A stretch of DNA of 64,000 bases, taken from Priestia endophytica DSM 13796. Lineage in GTDB: Bacteria > Bacillota > Bacilli > Bacillales > Bacillaceae_H. The position numbers and the translations under genes were made by a program. Location: NCBI RefSeq assembly GCF_900115845.1, contig NZ_FOXX01000018.1, positions 1-64,000 on the forward strand, in the 5' to 3' direction. Positions 45,990 through 55,059 of this stretch are shown here, in pieces. Numbering within the stretch: position 1 is the stretch's first letter; every line of letters starts with the position of its first letter. The notes below the pieces were generated by a model. That model searched no databases and was not told the DNA's origin. It saw only the letters and a list, made by a program, of their open reading frames with translations.

Positions 45990-46195
45990 AGAAAAAGCGA
46001 TTTCGTTTGCAGAAGAAGCATTGATAATGACGATCTAGTATTTAGTAATGATGGTGTAATTCATGAGGATTCGGATGGAAATATTTTTTATTTCTTAAGG
46101 GCACAAAGTCAAGATTTAATTGATGATGGAGGTAGATATATAAGTACTAAGTTTAAATTACTACACTTATATCTCTTTCAAAGAGCACTTTTATA
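45990..46195 (+). pseudogene. Unidentified coding remnant
   Basis: One frame without a start reads NDDLVFSNDGVIHEDSDGNI and FYFLRAQSQDLIDDGGRYIS before ending at 46195. The acidic, regular composition looks like the C-terminus of a real protein. I do not recognise it. A weak hairpin with GAGCACTT arms follows at about 46177-46212. Confidence 0.35.
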
Positions 46196-46311
46196 AGTGA
46201 GCTTTTTCATTTCCTATAAATCATTAAAGCCCATGCTAAAATAAAATTAAGAAAGAATGGACTTAAACTAATAGAACAAATGATATTGAAAATGGGAGAG
46301 GTAGATAGAAA

Positions 46312-47136
46312 ATGGAAATGAACGACTTTAAAAGAGCGACAATACAAGTACCCGGATCAAGTCTATATTATGAGGTTAATGGAAAAGGTCCTTTCCTCCT
46401 TTTGATACACGGAGGAGGTGGTGATGCTGATAAATTTCAACGGATTTCCTCCCAACTTACAGACCATTATACAGTAATTACGTATGACAGGAGAGGACAT
46501 TCGCGAAGTAAACTCGACAATAGGATTGAGAATTATAGCGTAGAAACACACAGTGACGATGTCCACTGCCTACTAGCTAAACTGACCGATAAGCCGGCTT
46601 ATGTTTTCGGAAGTAGCTCCGGTGCTGTTATTGCACTTGATTTGTGTATACGCCATCCAGAACAGGTCAGTGTACTAATTCCTCATGAGCCCGTTCTATT
46701 GCCACTTTTAGACCACGATGAGCAAGTTCAAGCTAGGGAGTTTATGGAAGCCCTCAAGAAGAACCATAAAAGTGCAGTTGAAAATTTATTATCAAATTCA
46801 AAAAAGGACATTAGCAATTCTAAACAGTCAACGGATGTGAAAGCAGAGCGTCTCTTTCATAATTCAACGTATTTTGTTGAGCATGAAATTGAGGGGATTC
46901 TTAACTATTCATTAGATATTAGCGCATTAAAGTCCGCATTAAAGGATTCAACGATGAAGCTACTCCCAGCTGGCGGCGTTGATTCACAGAGCTTTTTTGC
47001 TTATCATTGTGCTGTTGCATTAGCAAGGTTACTAGGAACAGAGATAGTAGAGTTCCCTGGTGATCATGGTGGTTATAATACCGAATATTATAAGGATTTT
47101 GCTGAGAAGTTACACAATGTTTTAAAGAGTATATAA
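46312..47136 (+). CDS. Alpha/beta hydrolase
   Basis: This 274-residue soluble hydrolase has HGGGGDADKF as oxyanion region, GSSSGAVIALDL as nucleophile (Ser) elbow and the catalytic His in FPGDHGGYNTEY at the end. RRGHSRSKLDN is the usual loop after strand 4. It is an esterase-type enzyme of unknown substrate. GGGAGAGG precedes the ATG. It is followed by a weak hairpin (AAAGTG/CACTTT with T7) at 47174-47194. Confidence 0.85.
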   Translation: MEMNDFKRATIQVPGSSLYYEVNGKGPFLLLIHGGGGDADKFQRISSQLTDHYTVITYDRRGHSRSKLDNRIENYSVETHSDDVHCLLAKLTDKPAYVFGSSSGAVIALDLCIRHPEQVSVLIPHEPVLLPLLDHDEQVQAREFMEALKKNHKSAVENLLSNSKKDISNSKQSTDVKAERLFHNSTYFVEHEIEGILNYSLDISALKSALKDSTMKLLPAGGVDSQSFFAYHCAVALARLLGTEIVEFPGDHGGYNTEYYKDFAEKLHNVLKSI

Positions 47137-47303
47137 CCTATATTTCTACCACAAAGTTTAAACGTGTTCTTCAAAGTGGAGAGCACTTTTTTTAGTAAGG
47201 AATAGATTAAATGTGAATGAGTAATTGTAAAATTACAACGTTAAACATACCTTTATAACAATTTTTAAGTTATGTACCTTCAACATACAGGAAACAAAAA
47301 CCA

Positions 47304-47389
47304 ACCATAAAAGTATTATATAAACGAGAAGAAAAAGCACAAACTCGTTGTTACTCAACGAGTTTGTGCTTTTTTCTTTTCCTATCTCG
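47304..47389. repeat. Dispersed hairpin repeat, copy i (longest perfect stem)
   Basis: CATAAAAGTATTATATAAAC is the B end. The hairpin at 47331-47375 pairs AAAAAGCACAAACTCGTTG with CAACGAGTTTGTGCTTTTT, the longest perfect stem of the family here. It is between the hydrolase and the gmu operon. The rest of 47137-47550 holds no gene. Confidence 0.82.
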
Positions 47390-47553
47390 TTTTTGTCTTC
47401 CGTAAAATGGTAAAAAGATATTTACCATAAACTTAAATGCTTTTTAAGTAAACAATCACTTAATTTGTGAGAAGTGACATAGTTTAATTTTCTCAAGAAG
47501 AATAGTTTTAAAGATAATTTAGATTAAAAAGATTATATTTTTTAAAATAAAAG

Positions 47554-47605
47554 TATAGACATTTAAAATTAAATGACTATAATAATAAATTGAAAGCGTT
47601 TTAAA
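47554..47605 (+). promoter_or_regulatory. gmu operon promoter with overlapping GntR-type dyad and cre
   Basis: TAGACA (47556-47561), 16 bp and TATAAT (47578-47583) form the promoter. The dyad TATAGACATTT...AAATGACTATA (47554-47582, one mismatch) covers -35 to -10 and suits the GntR regulator. A cre, TGAAAGCGTTTTAA, lies at 47592-47605 over the start region. Confidence 0.75.
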
Positions 47606-47630
47606 AAATGACTAAAGGGGTTTAGGAGAT

Positions 47631-47942
47631 ATGAAAAAAATTTTATTAGCTTGTAGCTCAGGGATGTCAACTAGTTTATTAGTAACAAAAATGCAAGATT
47701 ATGCAAAATCAATTGGAGAAGAAGTAGAAATCTGGGCAGTTGGACAAGACCAAGCAAAAAAAGAGATGGAGAGAGCCGATGTTGTATTAATTGGTCCTCA
47801 AATGAGCTTTTTAAAAGGTGAGTTTCAAAAAGAGGCACAAAAATATGATATTAAAGTAGATGTAATCGACATGATGGCCTATGGAATGGCTGATGGAAAG
47901 AAAGCTTATGAACAGGCATTAAGCTTAATAGGTGATAAATGA
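47631..47942 (+). CDS. gmuB: PTS EIIB, lactose/cellobiose family (GmuB-like)
   Basis: This 103-residue cytoplasmic EIIB carries the phosphocysteine in LLACSSGMSTSLLV (Cys8). It receives phosphate from EIIA and gives it to the incoming disaccharide. In Bacillus subtilis the gmu order is gmuBACDREFG and the same order is seen here. The stop overlaps the start of the EIIA gene (ATGATGA), implying coupled translation. Confidence 0.92.
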   Translation: MKKILLACSSGMSTSLLVTKMQDYAKSIGEEVEIWAVGQDQAKKEMERADVVLIGPQMSFLKGEFQKEAQKYDIKVDVIDMMAYGMADGKKAYEQALSLIGDK

Positions 47943-48274
47943 TGACAAAATTAGAGTTAGATAAGTTGACTGAAGAACAAATTAATTTTCAATTAATCCT
48001 TCATAGTGGCACTGCACGGAGCAAAATTATTCAATCCCTACGAGAGTATAGAGAGGGAAATGTTGAAAGTTCTAATAGATTGCTACAAGAAGCAGAAAAT
48101 GACTTGCAAATAGCACATGATGTACATTTTCAAATGATTAAAAGAGAAGCAAATGGATTAAAGACAGAATTTTCTTTATTGCTTTTACATGGGGAAGATC
48201 ATTTAATGTCTACCTTAACGATGAAAGAGTTAGTTAGAGAGATGCTTGAACTTTTTAAAGCAAAAAATCTCTAA
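47939..48274 (+). CDS. gmuA: PTS EIIA, lactose/cellobiose family (GmuA-like)
   Basis: This 111-residue, all-helical EIIA has the first helix motif ILHSGTARSKIIQSLREYRE and the phosphohistidine region LQIAHDVHFQMIKRE; the C-terminal GEDHLMSTLTMKELVREML is the family's conserved end. It accepts phosphate from HPr and passes it to GmuB. Confidence 0.92.
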   Translation: MMTKLELDKLTEEQINFQLILHSGTARSKIIQSLREYREGNVESSNRLLQEAENDLQIAHDVHFQMIKREANGLKTEFSLLLLHGEDHLMSTLTMKELVREMLELFKAKNL

Positions 48275-48299
48275 GTTACTGACAATAGGGGGATCTTTT

Positions 48300-49640
48300 A
48301 TGAAGCAGGGTTTCTTTGAAAAATTAAGTAGTTATCTGGTTCCTATAGCTGGAAGGCTAAATAACAACCGTTATTTATCCGTATTACGCGATGCTTTTAT
48401 GTTATCTTTTCCTCTTACGATTTTTGGTTCAATAGTAGTTGTTCTAATGAACTTACCATTTCTAGATAAGATGATGAGCGAAAGTAGCTTAAATACATTT
48501 CGGTCAGCCTTTAATATCGCTCCACAAGCAACGATGAATATTATGACTATTTTTGTAGTCTTTGGTATTGGTTACTATCTGTCGAAAAGTTACAATGTGG
48601 AAGCTGTATTCGGTGGAGCAATTGCTTTAGCATCTTTTCTTATTTTAACTCCATTTTTTCTAGAGGTGGAAGGGAAAGAAGCAATTCAAAATGTTATTTC
48701 CGTTGACAGGTTAGGAGCTAAAGGTATGTTTCTGGGGATGATTGTTGCCTTTACTTCTACAGAAATATACAGATTCCTTGTACAAAAAGATCTTACGATA
48801 AAAATGCCAGCAGGTGTGCCACCTGCTGTAGCTAAATCATTCTCTGCTTTAATTCCAGCTGTTATTACGTTAACTGTTTTTCTCGGAATTAATATCTTAG
48901 TAACACAATTATTTAAAACAAATATGCATGATGTAATATACCATTTAGTGCAAGCACCACTAGTAAACTTGGGTAGTGGAATTATTCCAACTTTAATTGC
49001 TGTTTTTGCTATACAGTTATTGTGGTTCTTCGGGTTACATGGACAAATTATTATTAACTCTGTAATGGATCCAATCTGGAATACCTTAGCTATTGAAAAT
49101 TTGAATTCATATACGAAAACGGGGGAAGTTCCGCATATCATCAGTAAACCATTTATGGAAATTTATACGGTTGGTATGGGGGGCACAGGAATGACCCTTG
49201 CAGTAGTCATCGCAATCTTGCTTTTTATGAAAAGTAAACAGATGAAGCAAGTCGCAAAGTTAGGGTTAGGTCCAGGTATTTTTAATGTTAATGAACCTAT
49301 TATTTTTGGACTTCCAATTGTTATGAATCCTCTAATTATTGTGCCATGGGTTTTAGCTCCAATAGTTGCAACACTGGTTTCGTATTTTGCTATGTCTACA
49401 GGGATTGTGCCTCCCCCAACTGGTGTTACTGTTCCTTGGACAGTACCTATTTTTATTAATGGTATGATGGCGACTAATTCTTTAGCAGGAGGAATCTTAC
49501 AACTTGTTAATTTCTTCATTGTATTAGCTATTTGGTTTCCGTTCTTGAGAATTATTGATCGAGTAAATGTTTTAAAAGAAAAAGAAAGCAATAGAGAAAA
49601 TGAAAGTAAAGAAAAGGAAAAAGATAATAAAGTATCCTAA
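48300..49640 (+). CDS. gmuC: PTS EIIC, lactose/cellobiose family (GmuC-like)
   Basis: This is a membrane permease of about 446 residues with 8-10 helices. I use the ATG at 48300 with AGGGGGATC, since the open frame from 48246 overlaps gmuA. GLHGQIIINSVMDPIWN contains the conserved His of the EIIC-Lac family and LGPGIFNVNEPIIFGLPIV the sugar-binding NEPI motif. The C-terminal tail is highly charged. It imports glucomannan or mannan-derived disaccharides. Confidence 0.92.
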   Translation: MKQGFFEKLSSYLVPIAGRLNNNRYLSVLRDAFMLSFPLTIFGSIVVVLMNLPFLDKMMSESSLNTFRSAFNIAPQATMNIMTIFVVFGIGYYLSKSYNVEAVFGGAIALASFLILTPFFLEVEGKEAIQNVISVDRLGAKGMFLGMIVAFTSTEIYRFLVQKDLTIKMPAGVPPAVAKSFSALIPAVITLTVFLGINILVTQLFKTNMHDVIYHLVQAPLVNLGSGIIPTLIAVFAIQLLWFFGLHGQIIINSVMDPIWNTLAIENLNSYTKTGEVPHIISKPFMEIYTVGMGGTGMTLAVVIAILLFMKSKQMKQVAKLGLGPGIFNVNEPIIFGLPIVMNPLIIVPWVLAPIVATLVSYFAMSTGIVPPPTGVTVPWTVPIFINGMMATNSLAGGILQLVNFFIVLAIWFPFLRIIDRVNVLKEKESNRENESKEKEKDNKVS

Positions 49641-49661
49641 GGATAAAAAGGAGAAATAGAT

Positions 49662-51077
49662 ATGAAAACAGTGGAAGAAATAAGAGAAACTATACAATTT
49701 CAATTTCCAAAAGGCTTTTGGTGGGGGTCTTCTGCGTCAGCAACTCAAACAGAAGGGGCAGCTGATAAAGATGGAAAGGGTCAGAATATATGGGACTATT
49801 GGTATGAACAAGAACCTAGCCGATTTTTTAATGACGTAGGACCAGGGGATACTTCTCAATTTTATTCCCGTTATAAAGAGGATATTGCCCTCATGAAATA
49901 CATTGGTCATAATTCTTTTCGTTTATCTATCTCTTGGTCTAGAATGTTTCCAAATGGTGTGGGAGAAGTAAATGCTAAGGCAGTAGAATTCTATAATGAT
50001 GTTATCAATGAGATGATTGCAAATGAGGTAGAACCATTTGTAAATCTATATCATTTTGATATGCCGATGGCTATGCAAGATATTGGTGGTTGGGCTAATC
50101 GTAAGGTTATGGAAGCCTATGTGGAATACGCAAAAACTTGCTTTACTTTATTCGGGGATCGAGTGAAAAAGTGGTTTACCCATAATGAACCAATTGTTCC
50201 TGTGGAAGGTGGCTATCTTTATGATTTCCATTATCCAAATGAAGTGGACTTTAGGAAAGCAGTTCAGGTAGGTTACCATACCATTTTATCCAGTGCAAAA
50301 GCTATTCAAGTATATAAAGAGCTGAATCTAGATGGCAAGATAGGTATTATTCTTAACCTAACTCCTTCTTACCCAAGAAGTCAACATTCTGCCGATTTGA
50401 AAGCTTCTAACATTGCTGATGTCATTTTTAATCGTTCTTTCCTCGACCCATCGGTGAAAGGTGAATTTCCAGATGAGCTTGTCTCTATTCTAAAGGAAGA
50501 GGGATTTATGCCAGTCATTGAAAAAGGGGATTTAGATTTAATTAAATCGAATACGGTAGACCTTCTAGGCATTAACTATTATCAACCAAGAAGAGTAAAA
50601 GCTAAAGAAAATCTCCCTAATCCAGAAGCTCCGTTCACACCCGAGCGCTACTTTGATAACTATGTAATGACTGGTCGCAAAATGAATCCACATAGGGGAT
50701 GGGAAATTTATGAAAAAGGAATCTATGATATTTTAATTAATGTTAAGGAAAACTACGGTAACATTGAATGCTTTATCTCTGAAAATGGTATGGGAGTAGA
50801 AGGGGAAGAAAGATTTCGCGATAAAGAAGGAGTCATTCAAGATAGTTATCGTATTGAATTTATAAGAGAACATTTAAAATGGGTTCACAAGGCTATTCAA
50901 GAGGGATCAAATGTAAAAGGATATCATTTGTGGACATTTATGGATAATTGGTCATGGACAAATGCCTATAAAAACCGATATGGATTTGTTTCAGTGAACC
51001 TCGATAAAGATGCTGAACGTACAGTTAAAAAAAGTGGCTATTGGTTTAAAAAGGTCTCCCAGGACAATGGATTTTAA
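49662..51077 (+). CDS. gmuD: GH1 6-phospho-beta-glycosidase (GmuD-like)
   Basis: This cytoplasmic GH1 enzyme (471 residues) hydrolyses phosphorylated beta-disaccharides imported by the PTS. The N-terminal signature is FPKGFWWGSSASATQTEGAA, the acid/base is Glu176 in FTHNEPIVP and the nucleophile is Glu374 in CFISENGMGV. Its place between the EIIC and gmuR matches GmuD, which is thought to cleave phosphorylated mannobiose or glucosyl-mannose. AAAAGGAGAAA precedes the ATG. Confidence 0.92.
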   Translation: MKTVEEIRETIQFQFPKGFWWGSSASATQTEGAADKDGKGQNIWDYWYEQEPSRFFNDVGPGDTSQFYSRYKEDIALMKYIGHNSFRLSISWSRMFPNGVGEVNAKAVEFYNDVINEMIANEVEPFVNLYHFDMPMAMQDIGGWANRKVMEAYVEYAKTCFTLFGDRVKKWFTHNEPIVPVEGGYLYDFHYPNEVDFRKAVQVGYHTILSSAKAIQVYKELNLDGKIGIILNLTPSYPRSQHSADLKASNIADVIFNRSFLDPSVKGEFPDELVSILKEEGFMPVIEKGDLDLIKSNTVDLLGINYYQPRRVKAKENLPNPEAPFTPERYFDNYVMTGRKMNPHRGWEIYEKGIYDILINVKENYGNIECFISENGMGVEGEERFRDKEGVIQDSYRIEFIREHLKWVHKAIQEGSNVKGYHLWTFMDNWSWTNAYKNRYGFVSVNLDKDAERTVKKSGYWFKKVSQDNGF

Positions 51078-51121
51078 AGAGATGGTTCTACAGACCACTT
51101 CTTTAAAAAAGGAGGAAAAGC

Positions 51122-52012
51122 ATGGCTCAGTATGTGGTTATTGATATTGGTGGTACTACTATTAAACATGCTGTTATGAATCATGAAGCAGAATGTTTAA
51201 AATCAGGATCTATTACTACCCCAAAGCAGGGAGAAAAACAAATTTTTAATAGCTTACTTGATATCATTAATAGTTATCAAAAGAGTTTTATGATACGAGG
51301 GGTTGCGTTAAGTGTCCCTGGTGCAGTTAACCCTGAAAATGGATATGTTTACTTCGCAGGAGCCGTGACTGATTTGACTGGTAGGTACTTAAAAAAGGAA
51401 TTAAGTACATTACACCTTCCTATTGAATTAGAAAATGATGCAAATTGCGCAACCTTAGCTGAAAAATGGAGAGGAAATGCTACTGAATGCGAGAGTTTTA
51501 TTTGTATCACAGCTGGTACAGGGATTGGTGGAGGAATCTTTATAAACGGTGATCTTTATAGAGGAAGAAAAGGAATGGCTGGAGAGTTTGGACTAATGTC
51601 CTTGTTATTTGATGAACAGTTAGAAACAGCGCTAGATCGTTTTTCATTCAGTAATATGGGTTCTACTAGAGCCTTAGTTGAAGATGTTTCGAATGGTCTC
51701 GATCAAAAAGTCAGTGGGGAAGAAATATTCTTACTACAGGACAATATAACAGTTAACGCATCTTTAAATAAGTTTTATAATGCATTTACTTCAGGATGTA
51801 CCAACATTATACACGCTCTAGCTCCTGAAAAATTGCTTATTGGTGGAGGAATTAGTTCACAACCTGAGTTTATAAACGAAATTAAAAAAAGAATGGAGAA
51901 GATAAGGAAGGAAACATTAGATATTACAGAAGTAAGTAGTTGTTATTTTAAAAATGATGCAGGAAAAGTAGGTGCTCTTTACCACTTTTTGAAAAGGCAG
52001 AAAATCATATAA
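51122..52012 (+). CDS. ROK-family sugar kinase (BglK-like), extra gene in the gmu operon
   Basis: This 296-residue kinase has the ATP-binding start VVIDIGGTTIKHAVMNHEAE, the catalytic Asp region PIELENDANCATLAEKW, TAGTGIGGGIFINGDLYRG and GMAGEFGLMSL. The zinc-binding CxCGxxGC-type motif of classical ROK glucokinases is absent, which fits beta-glucoside or unusual hexokinases. The gene is not part of the Bacillus subtilis gmu operon. With a second ROK enzyme at 52989, it may phosphorylate free mannose or glucose after GH1 action. AAAGGAGGAAAAGC precedes the ATG. Confidence 0.88.
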   Translation: MAQYVVIDIGGTTIKHAVMNHEAECLKSGSITTPKQGEKQIFNSLLDIINSYQKSFMIRGVALSVPGAVNPENGYVYFAGAVTDLTGRYLKKELSTLHLPIELENDANCATLAEKWRGNATECESFICITAGTGIGGGIFINGDLYRGRKGMAGEFGLMSLLFDEQLETALDRFSFSNMGSTRALVEDVSNGLDQKVSGEEIFLLQDNITVNASLNKFYNAFTSGCTNIIHALAPEKLLIGGGISSQPEFINEIKKRMEKIRKETLDITEVSSCYFKNDAGKVGALYHFLKRQKII

Positions 52013-52227
52013 CTTCAGGTAGGGAAAGAGATTTTTACATGTTCATATTTTTTTATCACTGTGGTAGTTCCTCTAATAGCTTTGTATATATTATTAAATT
52101 ATTGAAGATTATAATAGAAACTATAAATATTATCATAGAAATAAAGACTATAACATTTAATTTTTTTCAACACTAAAATAAAGTAAAATGGCTTGCTATA
52201 TATACAGCTATGAATGGAGGAAACAAA
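52013..52227. promoter_or_regulatory. Upstream region of gmuR
   Basis: This region is extremely AT-rich and has several partial ACTATAA half-sites (near 52111 and 52147) related to the dyad at the gmu promoter. These may give autoregulation of the GntR gene and a second internal promoter. No terminator was seen after the ROK gene. Confidence 0.4.
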
Positions 52228-52941
52228 ATGAGCAAATATGAACAAATTTCAAATGAAATGAGGAAAAGAGTACAAGAGGGTGAATATCCTAGTGATCAAC
52301 CTATTCCTGATGAAAAATCTCTTTCAAAGGAATTTGATTGCAGTCGTATGACGATGAAGAAAGCTCTTGATATATTAGTTGCTGAAGGATTACTGTACCG
52401 CAAGCGTGGTCATGGAACGTTTATTGTAAAGTCGGCTATCCAACATAATCTAGTTAATGTAACAGATAGAGAAAATTTAGGGTTGACGGGTTTATTACAA
52501 GATAAAGACATTGAAAGCGAAATTATTCGGTTCAATGTATTATTTCCAACAGAGAAAGTAGCTGAACACCTTTCTATTGACCATAATACACCGGTCTATC
52601 ACATCATTCGTCTTCGTAATGTAGAAAATGAACCTTTCGTGATAGAAGAAACCTTTATGCCTACAAATATTATTGGAGGGATTAATGAGGAAGTTTTACA
52701 TTCTTCTATTTATAACCATATAACTCATACGTTGGGATTAACAATAGGGGGATCTCATAGAAAGATAAGGGCGGATAAACCAAATGAATTAGATCAAACT
52801 TATTTGGGGTGTGCTACTGATGATCCGGTTCTTGAAGTGGAGCAAGTTGCTTATCTAAATACAGGTATCCCTTTTGAATACTCATTTTCAAGACACCGTT
52901 ACGATAAATTTGTCTTTACAACAGTTAATATCAGACGATAG
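52228..52941 (+). CDS. gmuR: GntR-family regulator, HutC/UTRA type (GmuR-like)
   Basis: This 237-residue repressor has an N-terminal GntR winged HTH (PDEKSLSKEFDCSRMTMKKA, LYRKRGHGTFI) and a UTRA effector domain (TPVYHIIRLRNVENEPFVIE, LDQTYLGCATDDPVLEVEQV). I use the ATG at 52228 after TGGAGGAAAC; the frame is open from 52210. It lies between the kinase genes as in the gmu operon, and likely binds the dyad at 47554. The effector is probably a phosphorylated sugar. Confidence 0.9.
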   Translation: MSKYEQISNEMRKRVQEGEYPSDQPIPDEKSLSKEFDCSRMTMKKALDILVAEGLLYRKRGHGTFIVKSAIQHNLVNVTDRENLGLTGLLQDKDIESEIIRFNVLFPTEKVAEHLSIDHNTPVYHIIRLRNVENEPFVIEETFMPTNIIGGINEEVLHSSIYNHITHTLGLTIGGSHRKIRADKPNELDQTYLGCATDDPVLEVEQVAYLNTGIPFEYSFSRHRYDKFVFTTVNIRR

Positions 52942-52988
52942 AGGACATCTTTATTTTCACCTGGTCATTTTACAAAGGGGGAATCATT

Positions 52989-53876
52989 ATGATTTATGGG
53001 GGAATTGAAGCTGGAGGCACAAAATTCATTTGTGCTATTGGTAATGAGGATGGAGAAATTATTGAACAAATTCAAATCCCTACAACTAGCCCGAAAGAAA
53101 CAATGCAAGAAGTAATCAGCTTCTTTCGGCAATTTACATTAGGCGCTATAGGGATTGGCTCATTTGGACCTTGTGATATTAATCCAAAAAGCGATACTTA
53201 CGGTTGCATTACCTCTACCCCAAAAAAATTATGGAGAGATTACTCTATATTGGGGGCTCTTAAGGGAGAATTCGAGGTTCCAATTATCTTTAATACTGAT
53301 GTAAATGTAGCAGCCTTAGCAGAAACAAAATTAGGTGCAGCCAAAGGATTGGATAGTTGTTTATACATTACTGTAGGAACAGGAATCGGTGCGGGTGCAG
53401 TAGTAAATGGTCAACTTCTTCAAGGATTATCACATCCTGAAATGGGTCATATTATAGTTCGTCGCCATCCAGATGATGTATATGAGGGGAAATGCCCTTA
53501 TCATGGAGATTGTCTTGAAGGACTAGCAGCTGGACCTGCTATTGGGGATAGATGGGGAAAAGAAGCAAGTCAATTAGCTAGTAGATTAGACGTATGGGAA
53601 TTGCAGGCTTTCTATATAGCTCAAGCCTTAATGCATTACATTCTGATCCTTTCCCCTAAAAAAATTATTTTAGGTGGAGGAGTAATGAAGCAAAAACAAG
53701 TCTTTTCCCTCATTTATAATAAACTTAGTGAATTATTAAATAGTTACATCGATTTGCCGGAACTCTCTACCTATCCTCACAAATACATTGTCTCGCCTGG
53801 ATTAGGGGATCGCGCAGGAATTATTGGGGCGTTAATCCTTGCCCAACAGGGTTATCATAAAAAAATTCATTCATAA
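52989..53876 (+). CDS. gmuE: ROK-family fructokinase/mannokinase (GmuE-like)
   Basis: This 295-residue kinase starts YGGIEAGGTKFICAIGNEDG, has TVGTGIGAGAVVNGQLLQGL and a zinc-binding motif (GHIIVRRHPDDVYEGKCPYH GDCLEGL) with His and three Cys ligands. It fits fructokinases of the GmuE/YdhR type, which also act on mannose. AAAGGGGGAATC precedes the ATG. Confidence 0.92.
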   Translation: MIYGGIEAGGTKFICAIGNEDGEIIEQIQIPTTSPKETMQEVISFFRQFTLGAIGIGSFGPCDINPKSDTYGCITSTPKKLWRDYSILGALKGEFEVPIIFNTDVNVAALAETKLGAAKGLDSCLYITVGTGIGAGAVVNGQLLQGLSHPEMGHIIVRRHPDDVYEGKCPYHGDCLEGLAAGPAIGDRWGKEASQLASRLDVWELQAFYIAQALMHYILILSPKKIILGGGVMKQKQVFSLIYNKLSELLNSYIDLPELSTYPHKYIVSPGLGDRAGIIGALILAQQGYHKKIHS

Positions 53877-53923
53877 ACACTATTTTAATAATCATTCGTA
53901 TTCAGAAGAGGTGCTTAGTTATT

Positions 53924-54868
53924 ATGGAACCTATTTTTTTAGAACCCACCTTTCAGGAGAGAATTTGGGGTGGGACCACGTTAAAAGAAACATTTGGGTA
54001 TAATATTCCCTCTACAAATACAGGGGAATGTTGGGCCATTTCCGCACACGATAATGGACCTTCCATCGTAAAAAGGGGCCCCTATGCAGGTAAAACACTA
54101 ATCGACCTGTGGAAGGAGCACAGGGAGCTTTTTGGGAATGAGCAAGGAGAGAAATTCCCTCTATTAACAAAAATTTTAGATGCTAATAAGGATCTATCAG
54201 TCCAGGTTCACCCGGATGATACTTATGCCCAAAAACATGAACATGGAGAATTAGGTAAAACAGAGTGCTGGTATGTTATAGATTGTAAGAAAAATGCAGA
54301 GATTATTTATGGTCATACTGCTCAAACAAAAGAAGAGTTTATTAGAATGATAGAAGATAAAGAATGGAATGGCTTACTCCGTCGTTTGAAAATAAAAGCA
54401 GGAGATTTCTTTTATGTTCCTAGTGGTACTATTCATGCATTAGGAGAAGGAACCTTAATCTTAGAGACACAGCAAAGCTCTGATACAACATATCGCGTAT
54501 ATGATTATGATCGTACGGATACAGAGGGGAAGAAACGAGAGTTACATTTAAAAAAAGCTATAGAGGTAGCAACAATCCCCCATGTAGATGCAATTATTAA
54601 ACCTTCTGTTGAAATGAAAGAAAACGTAATTATTACTACATTCATAAAAGAAAAGTTTTTTTCCATATATAAATGGGACATCAAAGGCAAGACCCAATTT
54701 ATTATGGATAAGCCATTTATGCTTTGCAGTGTAATAAAGGGAGAAAGCAGGCTTCTCCAAGGTAAAAAGGAATACATCTTGGAGAAAGGAAGCCACTTCT
54801 TATTACCTAAACAGATTAATAAGTTTGAAATAGATGGGTCATGTGAGGTAATAGTCTCTCACATATAG
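53924..54868 (+). CDS. gmuF: Mannose-6-phosphate isomerase (GmuF-like)
   Basis: This 314-residue zinc enzyme of the type I class converts mannose-6-P to fructose-6-P. The zinc ligands are in DLSVQVHPDDTYAQKHEHGE LGKTECWYV and FFYVPSGTIHALGEGTLILE TQQ. It is the last enzyme linking the operon to glycolysis. AGAGGTG precedes the ATG. Confidence 0.93.
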   Translation: MEPIFLEPTFQERIWGGTTLKETFGYNIPSTNTGECWAISAHDNGPSIVKRGPYAGKTLIDLWKEHRELFGNEQGEKFPLLTKILDANKDLSVQVHPDDTYAQKHEHGELGKTECWYVIDCKKNAEIIYGHTAQTKEEFIRMIEDKEWNGLLRRLKIKAGDFFYVPSGTIHALGEGTLILETQQSSDTTYRVYDYDRTDTEGKKRELHLKKAIEVATIPHVDAIIKPSVEMKENVIITTFIKEKFFSIYKWDIKGKTQFIMDKPFMLCSVIKGESRLLQGKKEYILEKGSHFLLPKQINKFEIDGSCEVIVSHI

Positions 54869-55059
54869 AATAGATTGAATATTTTTAATGTTCTGTTAAG
54901 TTTAAAATGAGATATTTCATTTTACTTTTTAAAACTAAAAATTCATGAATGTTAGCGTTTACTTATTTTACTTCTTTCCAGTGAACTATGAAAGGAGTGA
55001 ATGTTTAATATTTTTTATAGAAGAAGAGTTTAAAATAAAAACTTTTACGAGGTGATGAA

